The notes under the pieces are model-generated. The model made no database searches. It worked only from the letters and a program-made list of their open reading frames with translations, and was not told the origin of the DNA. A program made the translations under genes and the position numbers. Shown here one piece after another: positions 19,295-28,100 of a stretch of DNA of 64,000 nt. Source of the DNA: Azoarcus sp. (lineage in GTDB: Bacteria > Pseudomonadota > Gammaproteobacteria > Burkholderiales > Rhodocyclaceae); assembly GCA_020725025.1 (NCBI GenBank), contig DYFV01000023.1:1-64000 (forward strand), read 5' to 3'. The first letter of the stretch is position 1. Each line of letters begins with the position of its first letter.

Positions 19295-19768
19295 CTACTT
19301 GCGGGCGAGGCCGAGCGCTTCGCGCACCGCGGCCGGGTCGACGACTCCCGACACCGCGACGCGCCCGCCGCGGCCGTCGAAGAAGAAGGTGCGCGGCAGC
19401 TCGCCGCGCCATTTCGGGTCCAGCGCATAGGCGAGAGCCTCGGGGGCGTCGCTGCCGTAGGCGTAGCGCGCCCCCGGCACGCGGAGCCGATCCAGCAGCT
19501 CGGCGAGCGCGGGCTGGGCGGGCTCGACCGCCACGGTCACGAGCTTCACGCGGGGATCCGTCTGCGCCAGTTCGGCGAAGGCCTTCAGGTTCTTCTTGCA
19601 GTGGACGCATTCGAGCGACCACAGGGCGACCACGGTCGGCGCGCCGTGGCTCGCCGGATCGGCGAGGCGCCGGGCGGTGGCGCGGTCGAGGTCGGTGAAG
19701 CCCTCCCCTGCCACGGCGAGGGCCGAGCAGGCAAGGAGCAAGCTGGCCGCGAGCATTTTCGATTTCAT
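19295..19768 (-). CDS. Periplasmic TlpA/thioredoxin-like protein
   Basis: 157 aa from ATG 19768, overlapping the upstream stop by four bases (ATGA). A signal peptide (MKSKMLAASLLLACSALAVAGEG) is followed by a thioredoxin fold with active-site motif WSLECVHCKKN (CxxC), a cis-Pro segment LPRTFFFDG, and the edge strand GGRVAVSGVVD. It lacks the insert of long TlpA proteins. Such proteins reduce or chaperone metal-binding cysteines in the periplasm. Being within a TonB/DUF2946 cluster whose neighbour carries a CECC motif, it may keep those cysteines reduced or pass on copper; that part is inference. Confidence 0.82.
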   Translation of the reverse strand: MKSKMLAASLLLACSALAVAGEGFTDLDRATARRLADPASHGAPTVVALWSLECVHCKKNLKAFAELAQTDPRVKLVTVAVEPAQPALAELLDRLRVPGARYAYGSDAPEALAYALDPKWRGELPRTFFFDGRGGRVAVSGVVDPAAVREALGLARK

Positions 19769-20952
19769 GGCAGCGGATACCCCTCGAGTCCTTCGTTTGC
19801 GGTGCGCCAGAAGGCGACGAGCGCGTCGCCCCGGCGGACGATGCGCGGCTGATCGGAAGCGCCCTCGGTGGCGGCGAGCGCCACGCGGGCGAAGCTCGCC
19901 CCGCCATCGGCGGAGAGCTCGGCGTAAAGGCGGGTGCGCTCGCCGTCGAACTCCTTCCACACGATCGCCACGCGGCCGCCTGCCACCGCGAGGTCGGCGT
20001 GCGCCGCGCGCTCGCCGCCCACAGGGCGCTGGCCTTCCACCCCGCCCGACGCGAGCCGGCCGTAGAAGACCCGCCCTTCCCCCTCCCGCTCGTTGAACCA
20101 CACCGCGTGACGGGTGCCGTCCGCGGCCACCGCCAGCGACGGACCATGGTGGGGGCAGGCGTCGATCTTCCAGCGGTCGAAGGTGGCACGCTCCACCTTC
20201 TCCGGCCTTCCGTCGGGGCCGAGCCTGGCGATGGCGTGGTCGCGCTCGTTGGGCGCGAAGACATGGCGCCACATCACCAGCGGGGCACCGTCCGTGTCCT
20301 CGGCGAGCGCGATGCGGCAGCACTCGCAGGAGTGGTCGGCCACCCTGGCCTCGGGCCGGAAGCTCCGTCCGCCGTCGTCCGACACGGCGGCGTAGATCGC
20401 CGCGCCGCGGTAGTCCGTCCCCGCACTCTTGGCGGCCTCCAGGTCGCGCTTGTCGATCCAGGTCAGGAGCACCCGGCCGTCGCGCGTCACCATCAGCGAG
20501 TCGAAGCGGTGGGTGATCTCGCTGCGGTCGCGATGCACGGTGATCGGCGCGGCGAAGCGGCCGCCGGCCTCGGCCCGCGCGAGACGGATCTCGCCGGTAT
20601 AGGGCTTGCCCAGCGGGCGGGTCCACGACACCAGCACCGCCCCGTCGCGGCCGAGGGCGACCTTGGGGCGGTTCTCGCCATCGGCGGCGATCGCCTCGGG
20701 CTCGGCGTTCACCGGGACCGGTACCTCCCAGCTCGCGCCGCCGTCGCGGCTCGCCTGCAGGACGACGTGCTGCCCGGCCTTCGACACCGCATACGCGGTG
20801 CCGTCCGGCGCGAAGGCGACGCTGGTGCCGAGCTCCGGACGCGCCGCGCGGGCCGCGACATGACCGTGATCGTGCTGCGCGGCGGCGCCGGCACAAGCGA
20901 GGGCGAGCAGCATGGCCGCGAGGTGGCGGCCGTATCGGGCGGCCTTCACCAT
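19765..20952 (-). CDS. Exported Asp-box (sialidase-fold) beta-propeller protein with CECC motif
   Basis: 395 aa from ATG 20952, overlapping the receptor stop. A signal peptide (LAAMLLALACAGAAAQ) leads to a His-rich start (HDHGHVAAR). At least three Asp-box turns are visible (SRDGGASWE, SDDGGRSFR, SADGGASFA), marking a six-bladed sialidase-type propeller. The arginine-triad layout of real sialidases is not evident, so enzymatic neuraminidase activity is doubtful. A central DHSCECCRIAL motif and DACPHHGPS give clustered Cys/His that could bind a metal. It is cotranscribed with the TonB receptor and the thioredoxin-like gene. Metal-binding partner of the receptor is my best inference; function is unproven. 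Confidence 0.78.
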   Translation of the reverse strand: MVKAARYGRHLAAMLLALACAGAAAQHDHGHVAARAARPELGTSVAFAPDGTAYAVSKAGQHVVLQASRDGGASWEVPVPVNAEPEAIAADGENRPKVALGRDGAVLVSWTRPLGKPYTGEIRLARAEAGGRFAAPITVHRDRSEITHRFDSLMVTRDGRVLLTWIDKRDLEAAKSAGTDYRGAAIYAAVSDDGGRSFRPEARVADHSCECCRIALAEDTDGAPLVMWRHVFAPNERDHAIARLGPDGRPEKVERATFDRWKIDACPHHGPSLAVAADGTRHAVWFNEREGEGRVFYGRLASGGVEGQRPVGGERAAHADLAVAGGRVAIVWKEFDGERTRLYAELSADGGASFARVALAATEGASDQPRIVRRGDALVAFWRTANEGLEGYPLP

Positions 20953-23081
20953 TTCGCCTCGACCCCCGCCATGACCGTGCGCGGCAGACCGGGCGAGTAC
21001 ATCGCCGCGCCGCGGGAGAGCTGCGCGCTGTCCGCGTAGCGCCGGTCGGTCAGGTTGTTCACGCTGCCGAAGAGCGACACCCTGGGCGTGAGCGCGTAAT
21101 TGCCGCGCAGATTGAAGACGCTGTGACCCCCGTATTTCGCGGTGTTCGCGTCGTCCAGCCAGTAGGCGCCCAGGCGCACCCACTCGAGCTGGGCGCGCAG
21201 CCCGTCGCTCGGCGTCCAGGTGAGCCGCGTGTTGCCGATGAAGCGCGGGGCGCTCGGCTGCTCGTTGCCGCTCAGGTCGCCCTGGTCGGTCACCCACTCC
21301 ACATACTCGTGCAACGCATACGAGAGCGCCGCGTCCAGGCGCAGGTTGCGCGCCAGCGGCACCCCCAGCCCGATCTCCACGCCACGGTGACGGGTCTCGC
21401 CGGCGTTCCGGGTGATCCGGTCGTCGGTGGCAGGATCACGCTGGCTCACGATGTCGTCACGCTTGGTGAGGTGGTAGGCGACCAGATCGTAGGACACCGG
21501 CCCCGCCACGCCGCGCACGCCCAGCTCGTACTGCTCGGCCTTGATCGCCTTCAGGCTCAGGGCCGACTGGGCGAGGGCTCGCGCGTCCGCCGCGTTGCCC
21601 GCCCGCGAGGCACGGAAGAGCTGCGACTCGGACGGCGCGCGGAATCCCTGGTTGTAGGAGGCGAAGAGGTGGGCGTTGCCGCTCAGGGCATAGGTCGCCC
21701 CGAGCTTGGGCGTGGCGCGGCTGAAGCGCACCGTGGTATCGGCCGCCTGGCCGTAGAAGTTGCTGCCGACCTGCACCACGGACGCGGCGATGTCGTTGTC
21801 GAAGCGGTAGCGCATGTCGTCGTAGCGCAGGCCGGCGGTGACGCGCAACCGGTCGGTGGGCGAGATCTCGCCATGGACGTAGGGCGAGATCCCCCGGAAC
21901 TCGACGTCGTAGTCAAAGATCCGCGGCCCCACCGTGTAGTCGACGAATTCCTGGGTCGCACCCGAACCGCGGGTAACCGGGTCGATCCGGTTCTCCTTGC
22001 GCCCGCCCGGGCTCACGTCGAGGTCCACCCCGGCGATCAGCCGCGCCCGCATCGGCGCGAAGTCCCGGCGCCATTTCGTCATCAGGCCGTAGGAGCGGTT
22101 CTGCGTCTTCGAGAGCGTCGGATCGAAGCGCAGCGCGAAGCTCGCCAGCAGGTCCATGCGGTTGTCGCGGACGTAGGGCGTGACCGACAGCAGCGAATCG
22201 CCCGTGTCACGCTCGTAGGCGGTGGAAAGCCGCAGGGCGCTCACCTCGCGGAAGGCGATCGGCAGGTAGTTCCGCGTCGGGTCGTGCTCGTAGTCCTCAC
22301 GCACCAACGGCGAGTTGGCCCCCGTTTCCTGGTCGATCTCCGAGAAGCCGAGCACCGTCTTCAGGGACGTGTCGTCGCCGACGTAGTGGTCCCAGCGGAA
22401 GGTGCCGCCATGCCGGTCGTAGGCGGTGTCGTCGCGCCAGCCGTCGGTGCGGGTGAGGTTGAGATCGGCGCGCCAGCCGCCGTTCCCGTAGCCGTTGCCG
22501 CCGCTCACCAGCCCGCGGCGCCAGCCGTGCCCGCCCACCTCCAGCGAGCCGCCGAGCTCGGCCTCCATGGGCGGCGTACGGGTGAGCACGTTCACCACTC
22601 CGCCGATCGCGTCCGAGCCGTAGAGGGCCGAGGACGGACCGCGATTGACCTCGATGCCGCCCGATTGCGGGATGTTGATCTCGTAGAGTCCGTTGTGGTT
22701 GAAGAAGCCGGTCGAGCGCGTCGGGATGCCGTCTTCCAGGAAGAGATAGACCGGGCTCGTGGTGAAGGGCTGGCGGATCGCGGTGGTGTGCCCTTCCCCG
22801 TTGGTGACCGTGACCGCCGCCCCCGGGATCTGGCTCATCACCTGGGCGGGATGAGCCGGCCTGTCGGCGGCGATGGCCTCTTCCCGGACCGTGCCGACCG
22901 CAGCCGGGGTCTCGACGAGCCGCGCCGCTTCGCGGGTGGCGGTGACGGTGACCTGCTCGAGCACCGTGTCGGCGGCAGCAAGGCTGCCGCCGGTCGCGGC
23001 CAGGCAGGAAATGGCGAGGGCGAGCGGAAGCGGGCGCGGGTTCGCGCCTCGCGGAATGGTGGACGTGAATCGATGCGACAT
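20946..23081 (-). CDS. TonB-dependent outer-membrane receptor (probable copper/metal uptake)
   Basis: 711 aa from ATG 23081 with a G-rich ribosome site (CAGGGGGG). A signal peptide ends near residue 37 (SCLAATGGSLAAADT), followed by a TonB-box-like LEQVTVTATR, a plug domain (ETPAAVGTVREEAI... GGIEVNRGPSSALYGSDAIGGVVNVLT) and a 22-strand barrel ending VMAGVEAKW with terminal aromatic Trp. It is a normal length for the family. A DUF2946 gene lies 94 bp upstream, with strong hairpins between, and TonB-ExbBD are in the same run. Family members near DUF2946 genes take up copper; siderophore transport is the main alternative. No siderophore genes are seen. Confidence 0.93.
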   Translation of the reverse strand: MSHRFTSTIPRGANPRPLPLALAISCLAATGGSLAAADTVLEQVTVTATREAARLVETPAAVGTVREEAIAADRPAHPAQVMSQIPGAAVTVTNGEGHTTAIRQPFTTSPVYLFLEDGIPTRSTGFFNHNGLYEINIPQSGGIEVNRGPSSALYGSDAIGGVVNVLTRTPPMEAELGGSLEVGGHGWRRGLVSGGNGYGNGGWRADLNLTRTDGWRDDTAYDRHGGTFRWDHYVGDDTSLKTVLGFSEIDQETGANSPLVREDYEHDPTRNYLPIAFREVSALRLSTAYERDTGDSLLSVTPYVRDNRMDLLASFALRFDPTLSKTQNRSYGLMTKWRRDFAPMRARLIAGVDLDVSPGGRKENRIDPVTRGSGATQEFVDYTVGPRIFDYDVEFRGISPYVHGEISPTDRLRVTAGLRYDDMRYRFDNDIAASVVQVGSNFYGQAADTTVRFSRATPKLGATYALSGNAHLFASYNQGFRAPSESQLFRASRAGNAADARALAQSALSLKAIKAEQYELGVRGVAGPVSYDLVAYHLTKRDDIVSQRDPATDDRITRNAGETRHRGVEIGLGVPLARNLRLDAALSYALHEYVEWVTDQGDLSGNEQPSAPRFIGNTRLTWTPSDGLRAQLEWVRLGAYWLDDANTAKYGGHSVFNLRGNYALTPRVSLFGSVNNLTDRRYADSAQLSRGAAMYSPGLPRTVMAGVEAKW

Positions 23082-23175
23082 GGGACCCCCCTGAGTTGGT
23101 TGCCTGCCGCGCAGCGCGCGCGGCGGCGGATTCGACGGACGCGCGAGCGCGCCCCGCAACTTCGGATCGAACCGC
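23082..23175 (-). promoter_or_regulatory. Structured leader between DUF2946 gene and receptor start
   Basis: On the minus strand this 94-base stretch holds GCGCGCTCGCGCG and GCCGCGCGCGCTGCGCGGC, two adjacent hairpins just ahead of the receptor ribosome site. Translation of the upstream DUF2946 ORF would run close to them. This fits a post-transcriptional switch of the type reported for DUF2946 (CruR) upstream ORFs, but no experiment or fold calculation supports it here. Confidence 0.4.
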
Positions 23176-23592
23176 TCAGGCGTCGGGGGGACCTCGTGGA
23201 ACGAGGGGTGTGAGGATCGCGAGGGCTTGCCGCCGCGCGTCGGCGGCAGGCGGCGCGCGCGCCGTGATGGTCGCGCGGCCGAGAACGATCACCGCCTTGG
23301 GATCCGCATCGCCGGGCACCACCGCCGTACGTGCGCCGCACACGTCGCAGCAGCGCATCTCGGCCGCCGCGTCGGGCGCCTCCGACTGCTGCGGATCGAG
23401 CCAGGGCGCGTCGAGGCGCACGATCCCGGCGTGGGTGCAGATCTCGAGCGCCGCCTTACCCGGCGCCGCGCCGCCGATATGGGCGAATCCCGCCAGGGCG
23501 TTCATCGCCAGGGCGAGCATGGCGAGCCACAGCACGAGGCGCGCACGACGCAGGCGGCGTACGGTGCGGAGTGGGCGCGAAAGCGTGCTCAT
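23176..23592 (-). CDS. DUF2946 protein (CruR-like upstream ORF of the receptor)
   Basis: 138 aa. An N-terminal Arg-rich segment and hydrophobic helix (RARLVLWLAMLALAMNALAGFAHIGG) are followed by EICTHAGIVRLD and a cysteine cluster MRCCDVCGARTAV (CxxC). The ICTxxG plus CxxC layout is that of DUF2946. In Bordetella a DUF2946 upstream ORF (CruR) was reported to control a TonB receptor in response to copper through its CxxC. Here it sits directly upstream of the receptor and 6 bp after tonB, the same architecture. It could be regulator, copper-binding protein or both. The ribosome site is poor, suggesting coupling to tonB. Confidence 0.8.
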   Translation of the reverse strand: MSTLSRPLRTVRRLRRARLVLWLAMLALAMNALAGFAHIGGAAPGKAALEICTHAGIVRLDAPWLDPQQSEAPDAAAEMRCCDVCGARTAVVPGDADPKAVIVLGRATITARAPPAADARRQALAILTPLVPRGPPDA

Positions 23593-23598
23593 GCCGTC

Positions 23599-24339
23599 TC
23601 ACGCATCCAGGGCGAACACGATGGGCACCACCACGCTGGCCGCGACCGGCTCGCCGCCGCGGCGCGCCGGCGCGAACCGCCAGCCGCGCACCGCCTTCGC
23701 CGCCGCCTCGTCGAGCCGCGGGTGGCCGCAGCTGTGCTGCACCTCGACGTGCTGGGCGGCGCCGTCCGCGCTCACCCTCACGAGCAGCATCACCGTGCCC
23801 TCCTCGCCACGGCGGCGCGAGATCAGCGGGTAGGCCGGGGCGGGATTGTCGAGGTAGGCGGCGTCGAAGCGCGGCGCCTGCAGGGGCGCCTCGCTCGCCG
23901 GCGCGACCGGTGCCTGCGGCGCCTGGGATGCGACCGGCGCAGGCGCGTGGACCGGCGCCGCCTCCACCGGCGGTGCTTCCGCCGGGGCCGCGGGCGATGC
24001 GACGGCCACGGGGGCCGGCCGGACCGGCGCGGGCGTCGGCCGGGCCTGCGCGGAAGCCGGCGTCGGCCTCGGGGCGGGCGTCGGCGGGACGGCCGCCCGC
24101 GGCGGGGGCTCGAGCGCCTTCAGGGCCGCCGCCGGCCGGGGCGCCGCGATCGTCCGCACCTCCATGCGCAGCGGCTCGGGACGCGCAGGCGCATCGGCCG
24201 GCGAGGTACCGCTCGCCAGCCAGGCGATCAGCCCGCCGTGCAGCAGCACCACCGCCAGCACGCGCAGCGCCGGCCCGGCGCCGGCTTCGAAGGCCAGCGC
24301 GCCGGGCCGGCCTGCCGGAAAGGTCGATGCAATCACCAT
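23599..24339 (-). CDS. tonB: TonB energy-transducing protein
   Basis: 246 aa from ATG 24339, which overlaps the stop of a small upstream ORF (ATGGTGA). One N-terminal helix (ALRVLAVVLLHGGLIAWLA) is followed by a 100-residue Pro/Ala-rich periplasmic spacer (PAPRPTPASAQARPTPAPVRP) and a TonB C-terminal domain (NPAPAYPLISRRRGEEGTVMLLVRVSADG... KAVRGWRFAPARRGG). The YP and GxV/LLRV motifs are canonical. The ORF-track start adds 39 shadow residues. It likely serves the receptor in this cluster with ExbB/ExbD rather than acting as a general TonB. Confidence 0.92.
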   Translation of the reverse strand: MVIASTFPAGRPGALAFEAGAGPALRVLAVVLLHGGLIAWLASGTSPADAPARPEPLRMEVRTIAAPRPAAALKALEPPPRAAVPPTPAPRPTPASAQARPTPAPVRPAPVAVASPAAPAEAPPVEAAPVHAPAPVASQAPQAPVAPASEAPLQAPRFDAAYLDNPAPAYPLISRRRGEEGTVMLLVRVSADGAAQHVEVQHSCGHPRLDEAAAKAVRGWRFAPARRGGEPVAASVVVPIVFALDA

Positions 24340-24446
24340 GGGCTCCGGTTCAACGGCTTGCCGGCCTCGCTCCATGCCCGCGATGCCGCGCGAGCGGCTT
24401 CGGTGGCGGCGAGCGCGAGCAGGGCTGCGGCGATCATCTTCTTCAT
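24333..24446 (-). CDS. 37-aa exported peptide coupled to tonB
   Basis: ATG 24446 to TGA 24333, sequence starting MKKMIAAALLALAATEAARA, which is a complete signal peptide with an Ala-x-Ala-type end. Only about 16 residues (SRAWSEAGKPLNRSPW) would remain after cleavage. Its stop overlaps the tonB start (CCATGGTGA), so tonB translation is probably coupled to it. GAAGG lies upstream. I do not recognise a family; it may be a coupling leader or a short secreted product. Confidence 0.55.
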   Translation of the reverse strand: MKKMIAAALLALAATEAARAASRAWSEAGKPLNRSPW

Positions 24447-24560
24447 GGACGTGCACCTTCTTTCACGGCCGTGATCCGGCGCCCTCACCGATCGGGCAGT
24501 GAGGCCGGAGGCACGACCGGCACGATGCAGGGACGGCGCCCCCCCGCGGCGGGCGGCCAC

Positions 24561-24608
24561 GAGGCAGGCGAGACGGGAATGACTCCCGAACCGGGCCGCG
24601 CCTGCCTC
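24561..24608 (-). repeat. Nested inverted repeat in the DUF2946-tonB leader
   Basis: GAGGCAGGCG (24561) and CGCCTGCCTC (24599) are perfect 10-bp arms 28 bases apart, with an inner CGGGA-ATGAC-TCCCG hairpin. It lies just downstream of the distal DUF2946 stop in a 193-bp gap before the small peptide and tonB. A long RNA stem here could control the downstream genes. Nothing else is evident in the gap. Confidence 0.5.
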
Positions 24609-24639
24609 CCGGAAGGAAGGCGGCGGCGCGGCGGGACGA

Positions 24640-25035
24640 TCAGAACAGGCGGGGCGGTGCGCGCGGATGGGACGCGGCCCAGGCGAAGAGCGGGCGCGGC
24701 GCGCGATGGTAGAGAATGGGCTGCAGGTCCGGGACGACCGGCAGGGAGAAGCTCACGGGCGGCGCGGGTGGCAGGCCGAAGGAGCCGGCGTGGGTGCCGC
24801 AGCAGGGACAGCGCTCGGCGAAGCCGCCGGCGGCATCGCCCTCCCCGTCCGCGCCCGCGGCGTCATCGACTGCGACGAGCTCGAGTCCCGCCGCGGTGCA
24901 GATCTGGATCCACCGGAAGTCGTCCCCGGTGGCCCAGGACACGGCCTGGCTCACGGCCGGCGCCAGCGCGCCGAGCAGGATCGCCAGCGAGGCGATCCAG
25001 GCGGTGAGGCGACGGTGCGGGCGTGCGCGGAGCAT
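24640..25035 (-). CDS. DUF2946 protein, first gene of the TonB cluster
   Basis: 131 aa. A hydrophobic N-terminal helix (LTAWIASLAILLGALAPAVSQAVSW) is followed by the DUF2946 signature FRWIQICTAAG and a FAERCPCCGTHAGSFGL cysteine motif (CxxC within CPCC), then a Pro-rich tail. It resembles the second DUF2946 protein of the cluster in layout but is diverged, so not a recent duplication. It is the promoter-proximal ORF, followed by a strong inverted repeat and then tonB. That placement matches an upstream-ORF copper sensor, which is inference from published DUF2946 work. The start ATG lacks a clear ribosome site. Confidence 0.8.
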   Translation of the reverse strand: MLRARPHRRLTAWIASLAILLGALAPAVSQAVSWATGDDFRWIQICTAAGLELVAVDDAAGADGEGDAAGGFAERCPCCGTHAGSFGLPPAPPVSFSLPVVPDLQPILYHRAPRPLFAWAASHPRAPPRLF

Positions 25036-25087
25036 GGGCGAAGGGCGAAAAGCGGGCGGGTTGTCGAAGGCGAATGATAGGGAAACC

Positions 25088-25118
25088 GCAGTCGATGCCC
25101 TTGACAGGCATCAACTGC
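25088..25118. promoter_or_regulatory. 12-bp-arm dyad between purL and the TonB cluster
   Basis: GCAGTCGATGCC and GGCATCAACTGC pair at 11 of 12 positions around a 7-base spacer containing TTGACA. It is 28 bp beyond the purL stop and 53 bp before the DUF2946 start. It may be the purL terminator, although no U-run follows on the minus strand, or an operator for the metal cluster. The sequence alone cannot choose. Confidence 0.45.
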
Positions 25119-25145
25119 GTTCCGGCGCCCGCCCCCTGCGCCGGC

Positions 25146-28100
25146 TTACGCCAGCCAGCGCCGCGCGTTGCGGAACATCCGCATCCACGGCGAATCCTCG
25201 CCCAGCTCTGCCGGATGCCAGCTCATCTGCACCGTGCGGAAGGTCCGCTCCGGGTGCGGCATCATGATGGTGAAGCGCCCATCCGCGGTGGTGAAGCCGG
25301 TGACGCCGCCGGGCGAGCCGTTCGGATTGAACGGATAGGTTTCGGTCGGCGCACCCCGGTTGTCCACGTAGCGCAGCGCGGCGAGCGCGCGATCGCGGTC
25401 GGCCGGATCGGCGAACACCGCCTGCCCCTCGCCGTGGCTCACCACGATGGGCATGCGGCTGCCCGCCATGCCGGCGAGCAGGATGGAGGGGCTGTCCAGC
25501 ACCTCGGCCATCACGAAGCGCGCCTCGAACTGCTCGCTGCGGTTGCGGTGGAAGGTCGGCCAGTGCTCTGCGCCCGGGATGATGGCGGCGAGGTTGGCCA
25601 TCATCTGGCAGCCGTTGCACACGCCCAGGGCGAAGGTGTCGGAGCGACCGAAGAAGGCCTCGAACTCCGCGCGCAGCTTGGGGTTGAACAGGATGGACTT
25701 GGCCCAGCCCTGGCCCGCACCCAGCACGTCGCCGTAGGAGAAGCCGCCGCAGGCGGCGAGCCCGTGGAAGGTCTTCAGATCGACCCGGCCAGCCTGCAGG
25801 TCGGACATGTGCACGTCGAAGGGCGCGAAACCCGCGCGCTCGAAGGCGGCCGCCATCTCGGCCTGGGAGTTCACCCCCTGTTCGCGCAGGATGGCGATGG
25901 CCGGGCGCGCGCCGGTGGCGATCATGGGCGCGGCGACGTCCTCGGCCGGGTCGTAGGTGAGCGACACCGACAGACCGGGGTTGCCCGCGTCGGCCAGGGC
26001 CTCGAACTCCTCCCGCGCGCACTCGGCGTCGTCGCGCAGGCGCGCGATCCGGTGGCTGGTCTCCGACCAGGCCTGGACCAGCTCGCTGCGGGAAGCCGAG
26101 AACACCAGCTTGGCGTTGCGCCACAAGCGGATCTCGTCCTTGTCGTTGGGCTCGCCGATGAAGTGGTAGGCGATGCCGGCGGCGCGCAGCGGCGCGGTGA
26201 CGCGGGCGCGGTCGGCGCGGCGGATCTGCACCACCGCGCCCAGCTCCTCGGCGAAGAGGCCGGCGAAGAGCCGGTCGTTGAGCCGGCCCTTGATCGTGTC
26301 GGGCTTCTTGTCGAGGCCGTCCACGTCGTTCATGTAGGGGTCGAAGCACACCGTGTCGAGCACGACGGAGAGCCCGCAGCGAGCCGCGAAGGCCATCTCG
26401 CACAGGGTGGCGAAGAGGCCGCCGTCGCTGCGGTCGTGGTAGGCCAGGAGCAGGCCTTCGTTCCGGAGCTCCTGCACGACGGCGAAGAAGGCGGAAAGCT
26501 GCTCGGCCGCGATGTCCGGCGCGTGCTCGCCCACCGATTTGTAGACCTGCGCGAGCGCCGAGCCGCCGAGGCGGTTGCGGCCTTCGCCGAGGTCGATCAG
26601 CACCAGCTCGGTCTCCTCGCCGTCGGGCAGCTGCAGCTGCGGCGTGAGCGTGCGGCGGATGTCCGCCACCGGCGCGAAGGCGGTGACGATGAGCGAGAGC
26701 GGCGCCACCACCTGGCGGTCCTCGCCGTCCTCCTGCCACGCGGTCCGCATGGACAGGGAGTCCTTGCCCACCGGGATCGACAGCCCGGCGCTCTGGCAGA
26801 ACTTGGAAACCGCGCTCACGGTGTCGAAGAGCTTGGCGTCCTCGCCGCGGTGGCCGGCGGCGGCCATCCAGTTGGCGGAGAGCTTCACCTGGCCCAGCTC
26901 GGGGATGTCGGCCGCGGCGATGTTGGTGATCGCCTCGCCCACCGCCATGCGGCCCGAGGCGGGTGCGTCGAGGCAGGCTACCGGGGTGCGCTCGCCCATG
27001 GCGAAAGCCTCGCCGCGATAGCCCTTGAAACTCATGGCGGTGACCGCCACGTCGGCCACCGGCACCTGCCAGGGGCCGACCATCTGGTCGCGGGCCGTCA
27101 TGCCGCCCACCGAGCGGTCGCCGATGGTGATGAGGAAGCTCTTGCTCGCCACCGTGGGCAGGCGCAGCACCCGCAGGCAGGCCTCCTTCAGCTCGATGTC
27201 GGTGAGGTCGAAGGGCGGCAGGTGCACCGCGCGGCGCGACACGTTGCGGGTCATGCGCGGCGGCTTGCCGAGCAGCACCTGCATCTCCATGTCCACCGGC
27301 TTGTTGCCGAAGTGGCGGTCGGTGACGGTGAGGTGACCGTCGGCGGTCGCCTCGCCCAGCACCGCGAAGGGGCAGCGCTCGCGCTCGCAGATGGCGCGGA
27401 ACTCCGCCAGCCGCTCGGGCGCGATGGCGAGCACGTAGCGCTCCTGGGACTCGTTGCTCCAGATCTCGCGCGGGCTCATGCCCGGCTCCTCGATGTGCAC
27501 CTCGCGCAGTTCGAAGCGCGCACCGAGGCCGGCCGAGTCGGCCAGTTCCGGCATGGCGTTGGAGAGGCCGCCCGCGCCCACGTCGTGGATGGACAGGATG
27601 GGGTTGTGGCTGCCGAGCTGCCAGCAGCGGTCGATCACCTCCTGGCAGCGGCGCTGGATCTCGGGGTTGCCGCGCTGTACCGAGGCGAAATCCAGGTCGG
27701 CGGTGTTGGTGCCGGTGGCCATGCTGGAGGCGGCGCCTCCGCCCAGGCCGATGAGCATGCCGGGGCCGCCCAGCTGGATCAGCAGGGTGCCGGGCGCGAA
27801 CTGCTCCTTGAAGGACTGCTGCGCCTGAATGCTGCCCAGGCCGCCGGCGATCATGATGGGCTTGTGGTAGCCGCGCACCTCGCCCTGCACCGCCTGCTCG
27901 AAGCTGCGGAAGTAGCCGGCGAGGTTGGGGCGGCCGAACTCGTTGTTGAAGGCGGCGCCGCCGATCGGCCCTTCGATCATGATGTCGAGCGCCGAGGCGA
28001 TGCGCTCGGGGCGGCCGTAGGGCACTTCCCAGGGCTGCTCGAAGCCGGGGATGTTGAGGTTCGACACCGAGAAGCCGGTGAGGCCCGCCTTGGGCTTGGA

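Noticed and set aside
19765-20952. Real sialidase (neuraminidase)
   Set aside because: Asp-boxes are present but there is no visible arginine-triad layout and the operon is a metal-uptake type.
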